Below are positions 44,542 to 59,159 of a DNA stretch of 64,000 bases, piece by piece. The DNA comes from Trochalopteron elliotii (taxonomy: Eukaryota > Chordata > Aves > Passeriformes > Leiothrichidae): contig JANPWX010000480.1 of the NCBI GenBank assembly GCA_024734555.1, forward strand, positions 3,124,260-3,188,259, read 5' to 3'. A model generated the notes under the pieces. The model was not told the origin of the DNA, searched no databases, and worked only from the letters and a program-made list of their open reading frames with translations. The translations under genes were made by a program, and so were the position numbers. How positions within the stretch are numbered: the first letter of the stretch is position 1; every line of letters begins with the position of its first letter.

Positions 44542-47500
44542 GCACACCTATATGCCCTAATGTCCCACACATCTGTCTCACCTTTATCTAATATCCATAG
44601 CTACCTAACTGCCCATCTGCTTGTGTGTCTGGCTCCACAGAAATCTACACAAACCAGACCTATACAACTGGATACACTGGAAACACCAGCATACACTGCT
44701 TTTGTAACACATCTAAAAACTTTCCCCTTACTTATCACCTCAGACCTTTTTTCACCAGATTAAAATTCGTACTGCACTTAGATCTTTTTTTTTTCTTAAT
44801 TTATTTTTTCCCCCAACATTTTTTTATTGATTTTTCATACAAAGCACCTCGGGCTGTGTGTAGTCAAAGGCATCTTTGTCCTGTGCACATGTGAGTTGTG
44901 CACTACAGGACTGCTGAAGGCACATTTCAGAACAGGCATTAAGGTACCATATCCCCTGGGTCAGCTGAGAATGAACTAAAAGTGGAGCTGGCAAGAATTA
45001 TTCTGTGATTTCCTCTGTGAAATATTTCAACATGGTCTTTAACGACTCAACCAAACACTCCCCAAGCAAATTAAGCAGATGACATTATCCTTCCCTCTTG
45101 ACTTGGTGCCCTTAAACACTGAATGGAGACATTGCCAGGGTCAGATTCCCAGCTCCAGTGGAGATACAGGCACTGAAAATCAGTGCTTGTCAGCAGAGTA
45201 AGAATAAATAACTCTCTCTCAAGGAGGGACTCAACATCCTGGCTTTGAGAACACCACTCCACAAAGGAGGACACACTGTCTGTAACAGCAGGAAGGCAGT
45301 TCAGACTACCAACCTGCAAAATTTGTTCAACCAAATTCACATGTGAGAGTCTCTTTTGTCCCAGTGCCTTTGTCTGGAGATGCTGGCTGTCCTTATTTTA
45401 GGAAATCAACCTCCAATTATGCTTCTTAAAATAACCAAAGACAGAGAATAAAAGCTTTACCTTTCAGATAAAAAAAACTTTATGCAAATACACCAAGAGG
45501 AAACTGAACAATCCAAAATATACAGTGTTAATTTTCTATGGCTATTCCAGATAAACATTAGCAACACACGGGCTACTTCTCAATGTTGGTATCAATATCA
45601 AAAGACTGGAAAACCTTAAAACACTGAAAGACCATCTGTGCATGCTAGCAATTGCCAAATTTGCAACTGTGGTTTCTTCCCTGCTAATTCCATATTTTCC
45701 TGATAGATTAATGGGCACCATTTATCCAGAATAAATAAATGTGGAAGGCCTGCCTTCCCCCTTCCCTGTACCTCATCATGTTACTGATTTCCACCAGACC
45801 ACTGAGCACATTAATGCAAGCAAGCCTCTGTCTGGATTCAGAAATTATCGCATTTGGTAGAGAAGAAATGTTTGGCATTGCCAGTTTCTTAACATTGAAG
45901 TTAAAAAGAAATATATTCAGAGAACTCTAGACTACAATCAACACAGATAAAGTGCAGTTGAAGGATTTTTCTTTCCTTTCCCTGACTGAAATGTAGCCCA
46001 TGTGCAAGAAAGCAGAGATATTTTACACACACAACTACTCCTGTTTCACCATGTGCATTTATCTTATTTCTTTTGAGAGGCATGTCAGACACATATATTT
46101 AGACTCCTAGCTTGCTAATTTATGCCAGCTAGTGTAAAATTATAGGGTAGAGAATAAAGTTGCAGAATCAAACCTTTATATGTGCTTTGAGGGAAAATTT
46201 TCTACTATATACAGTCAGACTTCCACAATCCACAATTTGCTAATCTTTCCACTTAGCAATTTGCATTCCTGTGTGCAGGCACATGCATTCACAAACATAC
46301 ATCCTTCACACAAGAGAATGGTATTTCAATGAGCTCTCACATTACCCAGACTACACTGATTCCTAGAAAATATATTACTGTAGCTGTGCCTCCTTTTATC
46401 TAACAGCGTGTTTAATCTACAAAAAGTCTAACTACACATATCTAACACATTATCTGTCACTTGGATGATTTCATTGTGTGTTCATGGGGTGATAATTGCA
46501 AATTTGGAATGCAAATAGTATATAACCTTGTTAAATACATTTGTTCAAGAGGAAGAGATATGCCTTTGCTGTGTGTTTGCTGTCCCCACTCACTATAGCT
46601 CCAGGTTTTGCTAAGAGGTATAAGTTGATAAAGCCTGTTGGTGCATTTGCTGACATATCTTATCCTGAATGACATTATCATGACATATTACAGCTAAAAA
46701 AAAATAAATTGCTAAGGACTGAGCATCCCATTGGCAAGACAGGAGCTTGCCACATGCCAAGAGAAGTGTTCACTCCATGAATTTGTGGGAGCAAGGCAGA
46801 GCATTGCTGCTGTGCAAGCTCTGACAGAGATGTCTGTTGAAGTTCTCTGCTACTTTTGTAATGGTCCCTGTCGTCTCTCCTTCCTTGTAAATACAGATTA
46901 GTTTAAAAACAAAGCCTGGGAATTCCTCCAAGTGAGGAGCCACACAAGCTCCCTAATCCTACCAGACAGAAAAGGAAGGCAGAGCAGCATAGGTTCACCT
47001 TCAGCCTAAAGAACAAACAGATGAAGCATTTTGGTTTTATTTTCTACTAAGCAGTATTCCACTACTTGCTACACCACTGTTTCTAATATGCTAAATTAGC
47101 AATATGAAGGCTAAATTAACCTAAAAGAAATTACTAATATAATCAAGGAAAAAACGTAATCTCCTTCTCTCCAAGCTGCTTTTCTCTATCTTATTTATTT
47201 TTCTAAAGAAAGATGCAAAAAGCAGCAGTCTCATACTTTCTAAATAGCTTTTGAAAGCCTGGACTTCCCTGGAAACCTTTTGGGTTTTTATTCCATTGCT
47301 TGCAACACTCCATGCTAGATTTACTTGCTATTTGATTAATTTTTGCATATATAAAATGATCTTTTTTTGATGCAATTTCTTTATATTTACATCAGTGTGA
47401 TGAGCAAAGTCAATCACATATATCTATAAATTAATGAGAATAAGAAATAGAAACTTTAATTATTACTTAAGCAATAAACTCTGATATTAGTTAAGTGAAA

Positions 47501-50036
47501 ACTTAATGGGGCTTAGTGGGACTTAAGGAGATGATGAAGTATTTTTGAAACAGGGTTATTTCCTGTTTATGGCTTTTACAGCCCTGACTGGGTCTGAAGT
47601 GACAAGCACCAAGCTGTAACATTCAAGAAGAACTAATATATTCACAGCCTTAGAAACACTGACTGCACCTGCTTGTTCATGCACACAGTGGCAATATCAT
47701 CATTTTGAAGGGAACTGGTTATTCAGTTAAACAAATACATCAAGAACCAGGAAGAAGAAGAAGAAAACATCCAACAACCCAGAAGGCAGTTTAAAAAAAA
47801 ATAAATCTTTAAAAAAAAAAATGGAAGTTCTCAGTTATAGCTTATCCAAGATTTTATGGAGGGAAGAAATCTTGACTCCTTTGAGCTAATACTGTTTACA
47901 GTTGCTGCAATGAAAATTCTAATTTTGTGCTCTAATGAACACAAAACGATCCATAGTCAACCTTGGCAAAACTTATAATGACTGTGTAATTGAAGTGACT
48001 TTGTCACATTAAAAAAAATATTTCACAAAATTGCAGGAAACTGCCAAGAAATAAAACTCTGGGATGGGCAGTCTGGGGTATGTGACACAGGCAGCCACAT
48101 CATCTTTGCTGCTTGCTGCATGTTGGGATTATAAAGCTGTGAGGTTTTTGTCTGCAGTTGCTCTTCTTCCAGTATATTAAGACTAATTGTGAATTACAGC
48201 AAGTGCTCTGTGGTGAATGTGTGACCCAGAATTTTCTTTTTAAACACACTGCTTGTGCAGTTACACTCTCTGGCACAATCCACGTGCATGGGACGTGCTG
48301 TATGGAAAGCTGCCAGGTGAATCTCTGTGCACAGGTTGTGTGTGACACTGCTGGACCTTGAAAAACTTCCTCCATTTTGTAAATTTACAGAGAAAGGGCA
48401 ACAAGGAGTGAATGGGATTTGCCCATTAAGGAGGATACAGCTTCAAGCCCTGGAATGGGCAGAACATTCTCCAAGACATCAGATTTCTCCAGAAATATCC
48501 CTGGCAGTAAAGGCAAACACTTTGTATTGCAGGTTTGTGCTCACCACGATGTGTGTTCCAAACTTTCTACTCTAACTTTCTCCCCACCCTTCCCCATATC
48601 CTGACCTCCAGCAGGGTCCATACCTCCCTCCTGCCGTGGGCAAAGCCTTTGGCTCCCTCCCTCTGCCTGCAAGGGCATCTCTCCACTGCCCAGGGATGGG
48701 CCAGAGCTGATGGAGAGAAGGTAAGGACCAGGAAAAGAGCAGTTCTGTGTTCATATTTAACAGATGCCATGCTGAAATACACAGGGATCAATTCATATTT
48801 GAAGCCCAAATTCTCCTCTAATCCAACTCCACTTACACAGAACTTGTCTTTAAATATCAGTTTTGATTTCAAATATGACTGACCAACTATTTTCTATCTA
48901 CATATCACAACAATGACTTCAGCAAGCACCTGGGTAAATCCTGTGGAGCCCTCTAAGACCATCCCCAAATGCAGTACTAAAGCTTCATTTTTCAGTTTTC
49001 CTGAATGATCTGGGGATTGGGCATGGAAGCATCTTTAGGAGAAATAAATAAAAAATCCCTTCTCATTTTCACTGTGGTAGGAATTTTCCCAGACATCAGT
49101 ATTTCAGAAGACTTTTTACAGCCCTCTTTCACTTGAAGGACAAATTGATTCGACATGAAGCTCCATTACGAAGAAACTGTTACATGTGATGACACTGGTT
49201 ATTGAAAATTGAAATGAAGTGAGAGGAAGCTAACACCAACTTGTATGAAATTCTGCTGTCTTTGAATGACACAGGGAACTCAATATATCTAATCATCAAA
49301 GTGAAGCCCATTGGGAACCAAACTACAGTTGTATTGCAGGAGGTTGCTACTTGATTGCTAGACCCAAAAGTGCTAAGCCATATGCCACTTATTTCTGTGT
49401 CTAAATAGCTTACTGTGATTGATACTGAGAGTGGCTCTCCTCTTCACAGCGAAACAATCATGGAAACAACAGGAATTAGGGGACAGTGGACACAGATTAT
49501 TTTTTACAATCCTAATTTTCAACCCTGTCGCTTCCCTGAGCTTAATGCAATTTATTCTTTAATGAATTCTAGCACATGCTCTGTATTTTCCCCAGCTTTT
49601 GCACAGACATTAGTGTGCAAGCTGCACCTAGGATTTTTTTTCTCTTGCTGCTGTTGGTGTGAGGCCAGATGAGCCCGATTATGAGGCTTCGTTGTTAGCC
49701 TTGAGTGCAAAAAAATTCCCCTTCTTTGGAAAGATTTTTTTTTTCCACCGTCCTTGTGCCAATCCCCTTGATTTTTCTTCCTGGCTAATCTGTCTCTCTG
49801 AATCAGCCTTTTCTCCTGCAGCCTCCCCACACTCAAAGTCGCTGCAAGGTCAGCGGCGGGCCCGGCTCCACGTGTCCCTGCTCCCAGCTGGAGGCAAAAT
49901 GTGTGTTTACAATATGCTCACTTTCCACTTGACGGGGCCTGGGAGCCTCTGCACAGAGCTGAACATGGGCACAGAGCGTGGTGCTGTCACAGCATGGCCC
50001 TGCTGCAGGGACAGGGCTGTGGGCAGGGCTGCTGCA

Positions 50037-50405
50037 GGGCTGCAATGGTGCTCCACTGCAGTGTGAGATCAGGGCTGCAATGGTGCTCCACTGCAGTGTG
50101 AGATCAGGGCTGCAATGGTGCTCCACTGCAGTGTGAGATCAGGGCTGCAATGGTGCTCCACTGCAGTGTGAGATCAGGGCTGCTGCAGGAGCATCAGCTC
50201 CCATTGCAGTGTGATCTCAGGGCTGCAATGGTGCTCCATTGCAGTGTGAGCTCAGGACTGCAATGATGCTCCACTGCAGTGTGATCTCAGGGCTGCAGTG
50301 GTGCTCCATTGCAGTGTGCTCTCAGGGCTGCAGTGGTGCTCCATTGCAGTGTGATCATCTCAGAGCTGCTGCAAGAGCTGATGTTCCCATTGCAGTGTGA
50401 TCCCA
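50037..50405. repeat. 35-base minisatellite
   Basis: TGCAATGGTG starts at 50041, 50076, 50111 and 50146, an exact 35-base period with near-identical units containing CTCCACTGCAGTGTGAGATC. Units beyond 50181 diverge and include longer variants, for about ten copies in total. A CpG-bearing, GC-rich segment (49838-49880, with GGCGGGCCCGG and an E-box CACGTG) lies just to the left. Confidence 0.93.
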
Positions 50406-52411
50406 ACGCAGCCTCCACACAGAACACAACACAGAAATCAGCCCTGCTCTAACTATGCTAATCTCTTCTTTCATCCATGATCTCTGCTAGTCACACAGTG
50501 TTAGAGCAAAGCTCTCTGCACCTAAAGGAATATCTGCAGCTTCCCTGCCACTATTGATAAAAATGTTTAATACTCTTGTTAGGAGGTGCAATTTGATTAC
50601 TGAACTGTTATCCAACAAATCCTGAAAACAATTCAAAGTAAATTTCCCTAATATGTCTATTTTTCTATCCTGCCAGAAGGGTTGCTAATGAATTTGCTGC
50701 TTGAATGCACAGACAGATTGGGAACTATAACTGTGCTGGCCTGGGCAACATGGCACTGGCACCAAAAACCTATTTGTACCCATGCAAAGTTCTCTCTAGA
50801 GTATGTCTTTCATCCAGAGGTGATTTTCCAATAAAATCAGCCTCGATTATTGCAAGCGCAGGAGCAATCCCTGAGGGAGTATATCAGGCAATTCAATACT
50901 AGGAAATGTTGTACTAGGCAAAATTAACCTTGTAGCAGTGTTATTTCCTGAAACATTATCTAGCTTTGCCTTTCTTTTGTATTCATTGATCATAAACGAC
51001 TGGAATTTTTTTTCCTACTTCTTTCACCTAGAACAAGATCATTATTTTTTGCAGTTGCGTTAAAAAATAAATGCTTAGAAGACACCTCTTTTCCTTTTAT
51101 TTCACTTACTCACTGCCAAAGTAAAGGACCTTTATAGCACCTTTATATCTGTATAGCATCATGATTTTTGGGGCATTTAAAATGTGGCAACAAGGAGGAC
51201 CACATTTACTCAGTCCTATTTTCTTGATCATGCTAAACAGAGGAACCCTACTAGATATATAATCACAAGACAGAAAGGAAAGGAAACTTCATTGTCCCCT
51301 TGCACACCAAGGAGAAGTAGGAGAAATGCCAGTGAAATTTGTGGAGTTCTGCAGCCCAAAGGACAGCAGACACAGGCCCACAGATTTCAAAGACACAGCT
51401 GGGGAAATACAAATTTCAAAGACAGAGCTTCAGTGAAATCCCACTTCATTGTAGCTTTATCCACTGCCTCCTACCAAGCCCTCCAAGGCAGGGATCTTCC
51501 ATCTGGAGAGTGTTTAGAACATGCTTGAATCTAAAACTAAACCATATAGTCTTACACATACTCTAACAGCAACAGTTTTGCTCTGGTTATTTATCTTCCA
51601 GCAACACAAAAATGGTGTAACACTGAAATTCAGGGGTATGAAAATGCTGTTTCCTCTGCTGGACTCAGCCAGCTGTACTGAAACCAGCAGCACAGGTTCT
51701 CCCAGTTATATCAGGATCAGGACATTCCTTCAGTTTTCCTAGCATTTGTTGATTGGTTGCAATACTGGAAGCACACTTTTTAAAGCATTTATATAAAAAA
51801 GATCACAGGTAGTTAGAAAATAGTTGTTATTTGATGCAACGCCCAAAGCAAACACTCTGAATAATGGTTTGAAGAAATGCTAAGTAATTTAAAATTAAAA
51901 ATAATATCCAGGAAGACAAATATAAAATCTAAAATGATCAAAACCACAGGATGAGTGAGGAGGAACAAACGGGTGCTTCTTTGATCAACAGCAGATACAT
52001 GCTAAAACTGGAAAAAAAAAATATTGACATTAACTAACTTTTTTTTTCCCATCAAAAAGAGTCAGGCAAAATAAGGTTTTGTTTGGCTCTAACTTTCATT
52101 TTTTCACAACTTTTAAAAGTGGACCTAAATTTAATCTTGACAAGCCCGCATCACAATGAAGGTGCAAAAATGTTTTGAAAAATAACAAAAGCGACCCAGT
52201 TAAAATGAAAATACTTTTTTTTTTTTTTCTTTCCCATCAGCTGCAAGACTCCTGATGAACTTCACAGAAATGCCTGACTGGACTGGCATATACATGTCTT
52301 TGTGAATACAAGGATAAAAATAAAAGGATTCTCCAGGAGTCTGGAGTTCTGTGATGGCCACTGAGCATCTCGGCAGCAGAGGTGACTCCAAGTATTTCAG
52401 AAGGCAAAGAG

Positions 52412-52497
52412 AATAGAAAAAAGGCTTTGTTTTTTAATTCTTACTACCTTTTGTAATAGAAAAAAGGTTTTATTTTTTAATTCTTACTACCTTTTAT
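52412..52497. repeat. 43-base tandem duplication
   Basis: Two adjacent 43-base copies (52412-52454, 52455-52497), each with AATAGAAAAAAGG and TTTTTTAATTCTTACTACCT, differing at only a few positions, so the duplication is recent. Confidence 0.92.
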
Positions 52498-54330
52498 AAG
52501 GCGTTCTGATACAGACTTAACATAATTGGTGAATAGAACGACACCTCTCTAAAGCCATTGGTTAAACCAGAGAAACAGCAAAACACCACCTGGAGAAAGA
52601 TCGTTTTGAGAAAGGAGAGTTGTTTGCCAAGATTGTTTGGAGAAGAAGCTTTCTTGAGAAATTTTTGCTTGGGAAAAAGTTAGCAGCTGCCAGCAGGCTA
52701 AAATCTCTCAGAGCCAGAAATATCAGGCCCACACTCGGTACTGATGGGGTGCATTCAGATTTGTAAGAGGTGAGATGAGATGAACGAGCTCTCAAGGTCT
52801 GCCCATCCCATTGTCCTGTCAGCAAACACTGTGCACCAGGCAGGCCATGTGGTAGTTTAACCATCTCCTATAAATTATGCAATCAAATCAGGAACATTTC
52901 ACTATAAAAGTGCATTGCACCCGTTTGAAAAACGTGTTCTCTCTCCAGGTACCTGTTATGGTGGTAGCTGAAAAACCTTAATAAAGCACTACCTGTTTTA
53001 TATTTCAGGACTTAGCCAATGTGACTCATTTGTACAGTTTTAAGTCCAAACAAACTGCTAGTCAACTAAATTATAACTTATTACCACAGGCTACAGACTT
53101 TTAATACATTCTGTGGTTGGAACAGGACTGATTTACTGCTTTGGGCCCTGCCAGTAGTTATCATGCATCATTTCCCTAGAAATAAAAATAGCCCTACTGT
53201 GGTTATCCTTTGGACTGATAAAAATTTATCTAACAAGATGTGTCAGAGGAACAAATTCAGAAAATAAAGGTAAAATATTAAATAGACTTATTATTTTATG
53301 TCTAAAGTACTACATCTTTTAGCTGCTGTGATGACTTTGGAATAAAGCAAATGGTACTGCAAAAAGGAAAAAAGATCTAAAGGAGCAATTGAGCTCTGAT
53401 AAAACCACATGGGGATAGCTGAATTGTCAGAGCTTTGCAAGAGTCAAAATTTACATAAAAATCAGTATTTAGGGATTAATGCAATATCATCAAAAAAGAT
53501 TTAATATGTGCGTTTCTTTGCAAACAGTTTAAAAGCAGGAGCTCTGTAATCCATTTCCAACGCTAACCTTTAACTTCTGAGAGTAAAGTAATCCTTTGCA
53601 ACATTTTCTAGAGTTCACATTGTGCTGAGGAAAAATGCAGCCCCTCAATAAAGCTCACTGGAGACCAGCAGCAGCCTGTGCCTCTGGGTTCCACTGTGAC
53701 ACTGCAGCTGCTGACCCTGCTGAGAGGATGGTGGGTCTGACCCAGCTGGCACAGCCTGGGGCATTTTGGGGATTTTGTGAAATTTTGGAGGGGCTTTATT
53801 GCTGATGCAATAAACCAACCCCATTCTGTGCAGTCACTGACCAATTCTAACTGCACCTGTGAGGATGCTTAAAGTGGACAGACTAGGAGGATCAGGGGCC
53901 AAAGAACATTGTCTAAAATTGCCTGTAAGCAGGCTTTTTCCTGGATTTCTGCTGGGGATTTGAGTGGTTTTGCATGCTAGACTTAAAGTATTAAAACATA
54001 AATATGAATGGTTTTCTTTGAGAAATGAATATGGGCAGGCAGTATAGGCACTACGCTATAATGGATTTTTAGAACTAATTGAATTGGTGCTGTCTGCTTT
54101 AGTAGTTTGCCAGAAATAGTCTGAAGAGAAATGTCAGGAAGGAAGGTTTAGAATCAGAGATAAACAGGTGGCACGTGGAAATTGCTTGGGAGGTTTACTG
54201 AGGATGAGTTACAGCAGGTTTGGGCTTTTTGTTTCTTTAGAAGTGGTTTAAGTCCTTTAGCAAATGTCCATACGGACAAATGTCCATAGGTACCTGTGGC
54301 CCACACGTGCCTATGTATCCATGATGTACA

Positions 54331-54332
54331 CA

Positions 54333-54370
<38 letters not shown>
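54331..54370. repeat. TA dinucleotide microsatellite
   Basis: About 18 TA units with one G interruption near the left end, directly abutting the 3' end of a CR1 copy. Confidence 0.95.
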
Positions 54371-54374
<4 letters not shown>

Positions 54375-54603
54375 GAACCATGGCATGGTTTGGAAAGGGT
54401 CTTGTAAAGGTTATCTGGCCCAATCCCCCTGCACTGAGCAGGGAGATCTTCAGCTAGATCAGAACCTTGTGCAACCTGACCTTGGATGTTTCCAGGGAAG
54501 AGGGAACCACCACCTCTCTGGGAAACCTGTGCCAGTATTTCACCACCCTCACATTAAAAACTTTTTCCTTATATCAAATTTAAATTGCCCCTCTTTCACA
54601 GCC
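54371..54603 (-). mobile_element. CR1 LINE, 3' end fragment
   Basis: The plus strand reads as the complement of the bird CR1 3' end: GGTTTGGAAAGGGTC, CTGGCCCAATCCCCCTGCAC, GGGCAGG-like GAGCAGGGAGATCTTC, CAACCTGACCTTGGATGTTTCC, CACCTCTCTGGGAAACCTGT and CACCACCCTCACATTAAAAA. This is the 5'-truncated copy form usual for CR1. The normal short tandem tail is replaced by a TA microsatellite at 54331-54370. Confidence 0.9.
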
Positions 54604-56253
54604 ATGTATGTGGCCATCCTCCCACACAATTATCCATGAATGGGAGGCTTTTTCAACCTCGTGATGACACACTTTTTTCATCCCTTTTTAAACCCAGGCC
54701 AGGAGATACCCTCCAGTGGAAGAGCTGCATGTGTACCAACAGCATGCTGCCTCTTCCCTGCTTCTATTGGGTACAAAGGCCTGATCTGGCTGGTCAAAAA
54801 CAAAACAACTTCCAGAGTCAGCCCACTGGCCTGCATTTTTGCCAGGATCTGGGTTTTTGTGGGAGCAGGAGATCTGTTTGTGGTTGCTGCTATTGCTGCA
54901 TACATTAACTGACCCTCGGAGCCTGACCTGCTCACCCTCCTGCTTGGTGAGTCAGTAAGAAAATCCTTTGGCTCTGCATGACTTGCTGAGACCTCAGACC
55001 CTCCATGCAGAATAAGGTCTAGCCAGGGAGGCAAAAAACAAGGTGCCACTCCAGCTGGTAAAACAAAGATATTTTTAAAGTGCAGTCAGGAGAAACAGGC
55101 ACTCCTATCCCATGTATAATCAAGGATGAAAAGGCCACGAAAAATACCACTGCGCTTTGCAAATGAGAGGTCAATTGAAATGTCAAGATATCAAATGTTA
55201 ATGGATTGCATTTCCAATGATGGTTGGGACAGAAAACCATACCCAAGTCAAGTCAGATGCCCTTCAGAGGAAAAGATGAATTTTATGGCAGGAAAAGACA
55301 ATAAACACCAGAAATCTTGCTGGTTAACAAACCTGTGGCTGAGGGAAAACAAATATATTTTGAAAATATAAAAAAGCAGCGGGATTTTAACACAAGCTAT
55401 AATCTCAAAACATGTATCTGGAAGTCATTAAAACTACAGCAAATTTAAGCATATGCAGGTGTTTGGGGAAAATGCCATTACTTTCTACTGAAGATTTTAA
55501 AAGGCACTATAAAAGAAAGAAGTATAAAGGACACACAAGGAAGGCAATGTTTTCTTCCCTGAAGCAAGAAGTCGCTTCCAATATTTTCACAATTCTACAG
55601 AATTTCATGGACTACATGACTACATACACTCTTAATAGCATTCATTTTCCATTTAAAAAAATCTAATTTCTTTCTTACAAAACCCTTGTATTTCATAGTT
55701 TTGGGTGACATCAAATTTTAACCAAATCATTCTTTTACTTGCTCACAGTCCTACAAGCACCACGGAACTGAAGCCAAGCCTTCTTTCTGAAGGAGCCAAG
55801 TTTCACTGCACCCACTTGGGCCATCAGGAAGTTCCCAAAAGATGGTCTGAGCACCAACACACACTTGGACATGGAGAAAACAGCTGCTTGGCTGCCTTAC
55901 TGAACTGCAAAAAGAAAACTTCCTTGGATTTCCCCCTTTCCTTGTATTTCCGCCTTATTTAATGCAGGAGGGATTCAAGAGAACATAAAAGAACAGTAAA
56001 CTTCCTACCAAACATTACACCAGCAACATTAATGAACTGAGCAGTGAAAAGTAAATAGACCATTTCTACAGAAATCTTCATCATGCTCCTAAACTAATAC
56101 ATTAAATGGTGGCACTATTGGCTCTGTCTGAGGATTTTATATAACCTACAGTCTTTAAAAGGGAGCAATTTCTGCTTCCAGTTTTGGAACACAAGAGCTA
56201 TGTCAGCATAAGGTAAAAACAAAGAAATTTTTTATGCTAATGACAACTGCGAA

Positions 56254-56297
56254 TATTTTATATATATATTTATATATGTAAAAATATATATATATTA
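56254..56297. repeat. TA-rich microsatellite
   Basis: Interrupted TA runs (TATATATATTTATATATG, AAAATATATATATATT). Confidence 0.9.
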
Positions 56298-59159
56298 TAG
56301 CAGATGTCAAATGCAGTTAGATTCAACTCTACTTATTAGTGCATGGCTTTTAGCCAAAAGCAATTCACATTTGCAGAAGTGTACTATCACATATGTCTTA
56401 ATAATAAAAATGTGTTTTTAAAAATGTATGTGATAAGTCACATATGGTAGAAGGAATCTGTACAGCTTTCAGCCCTTATGACAATGGAAGCTACTAACTT
56501 TATTTTGCATAGCTGAAGAATATTAAAATTCAAGTGAAATTCTCCTTGACATTTGAGAGCTACGAAAGCAGCAACTAAAAGCTGGCCAAGCCTGAGCTGT
56601 ACTAAGTGTGGCTCTGACACTTATATAAATGCAATCCATGGCACAACTGCTATCTTAAAGACATTACTCCTTCTTTTGCCCTGAGAGCTTTAGCATACAA
56701 TCATAATTGTATACAGGTACCTTAAATAGTTCCATGTCAGTGAATAAAACCAGGCGGATTTTTCAGCTGTTTTGTTATGCATAGTGTAATTAATATGTAT
56801 AATGGATCCCCTAGGGTACTAATTGAAACTGCCACCATGAACATAGTCAAGGAGAAGTTAAACAACCAGTTGGGGGAGACATGACAGGGTGAAATACACA
56901 CACGTAGGTGGAAAGAGCGAGACTGTCCATCTGGCCTTCTTCCATTTCAAAATGTTACCCTTATTCAAGTCCTATAAAAAAATTACTTAAACCTAAATCA
57001 CCCTTTCCCCCCCAACTCTCAAATCTTTCTGGTGGATTAATTTGGCATCAGTGGCACATTCCTGCTGTTTAATAACTGCAGTGCTCAATGTCTCTGTTAT
57101 GAGTGGGAAGACACAATTCAGTTGAGTCATTCGTGGGAATTTGACTCAAAATATATAAAATAGTGTATGAATGATAAATGATTATTTTGGAGCAGTTCCC
57201 CAGGAATTTCATCACCTTGCAACTCCTGGATCCTATATAATGTGAGGTGAAAACACAGCTCATTTCACTCTCTATTAAACAACCACCAGCTAACAATGAC
57301 TTTAATTTGGCTTGCACTGAATTTGAACCAGCCCTATAGGCAAGAAAGGTCCCTTGTCTTATTACAAGTTTCACATGCTATCAGGTCCCTGCTGGATCCT
57401 ATTTCTAATTTTTATCAGACTGAATGAAACATAAAGAAAGAGTGATTTATGCTCATCTGACATATCACCTAATCACTCCAAGGAGTGCTCATACACATTT
57501 TCTGTTCACTTTATAAGGTGTAAATGACTACACAGGATGGAATCCAAGTGACAAATAGAATGGAACTCTTCTGTCATGTGTGCTAGAACACAATGATTGG
57601 GGAGTCCTGTCAGTGCATGTTCTTACAAACACAAACCCACTCCAGTCTAAAAGTCAGCATAGCCAGCAAACTACTATAAAAATAAAAACTCTGTCTGTAA
57701 CAGGAATATACAGTCACTAGGACGTGGTTAAACTGCTATGATAACCTACCGAAGTTAAAGTATGTGTTTTTATTGGTACATAAGAGCCCATTAGGACTGG
57801 AGTATTCATTATTTAAACAGAATAACTGATGCTGTTAGCTTTTACTGAAAATGCCTTTTCTCAGAGAGACAGGACATCTATACAGCAACTTTCTTAATTC
57901 AGTGATATATGGTTGAGTGTTGCCGCTAGTGCCCTAAGATTTAAGAACTTATCATAAAATGCCCTTGAAATTGCTCCCTGGTAGCTTGCTCATCCTTCAC
58001 AAAGCCCTGCTGCAAAGAGCAGAAACATGCACGTGTGTATGGTGTGAGAGAGGCGCAGGCACAGAGGGAGAAAGAGCTCTTAATCAACAGGATGGCAAAG
58101 CCTTGATACATAGGTGCAAAATATTCCCATGTGTCTAGAAATTGTTTGGCACATTCCCAGTTATTTCCCCCGTCAGACCTTCTCAAGGATTGCAATTAAA
58201 AATCATAATCTTTTTAGCATGTACAAACCTCCCCAAGGCTAGAAGAGCTATGCATTGAGTATGATTGTGATTATTTGGCAGCTATTCATAGACAACACAT
58301 TAATTTATGGAAACTGGATGAAACTTGAGGAGTGCAATCATTAGGGACACACGAGAAATCGAGAGCTTTCCTCAATGATACTGACCTTTTTACTACTATG
58401 ATTAGGGGCAATGTGAATTCTATTATCTCCTTCATCACCCTTCTCTTACTGTCTTTTTAGTCATTGTATACAACACTGTTGTTAAATTTGCATTTTCAAA
58501 CAGATACAAAAATAACTTACTTTACAGGAATGTTTCTCAACTTTGTCTTTTCGGCAGCCTGTAAACACAAGAGGGGTGGGGGGAAACAAATCATTAAGCA
58601 AGAGCCACACCAAAGCAAGCAAACAGCAGCTCATGGGGAGCTCTTCACCAGTGACATCCCAGAGCTGGGGCACACACAGGCTGTAGGACCATTCAGAGAG
58701 ATGGTGCTGCGTCAGAAATGCTCCTATATTTGTGATATCTGTGGGGTTTGTTTATTTTTAATGGCCACCAGTCTTTAGGAACCACTCATTCAGGGCTGTT
58801 ACTTCATTTCCCACTCTGAGGTCTGGCCCCTTTGTCACAAGCTATCTGTCCCCATCAGGAGCAAGAACAACAACAGGAAAAAATAGTGGGAACTCCACGA
58901 ACTCCATTTCCAAAACTGTTTTTATTCACCAGCAACAGAAAAGGGCAAGAGATGACCAAATGTTCAGATCAATTTCCTCTTGTGAAACCTTTGAGAAAAC
59001 ACACTCCAAATCATCTAAATGAGTAAATCTTTGGGCCTCTCGGCCTGCACCACCTCAGACATGGAGCCTGGTTCCAGTTTATTGCTGAACCCATTGATCT
59101 GTGTACAGTCCATTTATCATTCATGAAAAGAGCCAGTGATCTTCACAGTATATTAGAAG

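Noticed and set aside
51184..51528. 114-codon plus-strand frame with basic residues
   Set aside because: No similarity to known retroposon or gene proteins that I can recognise; likely chance.
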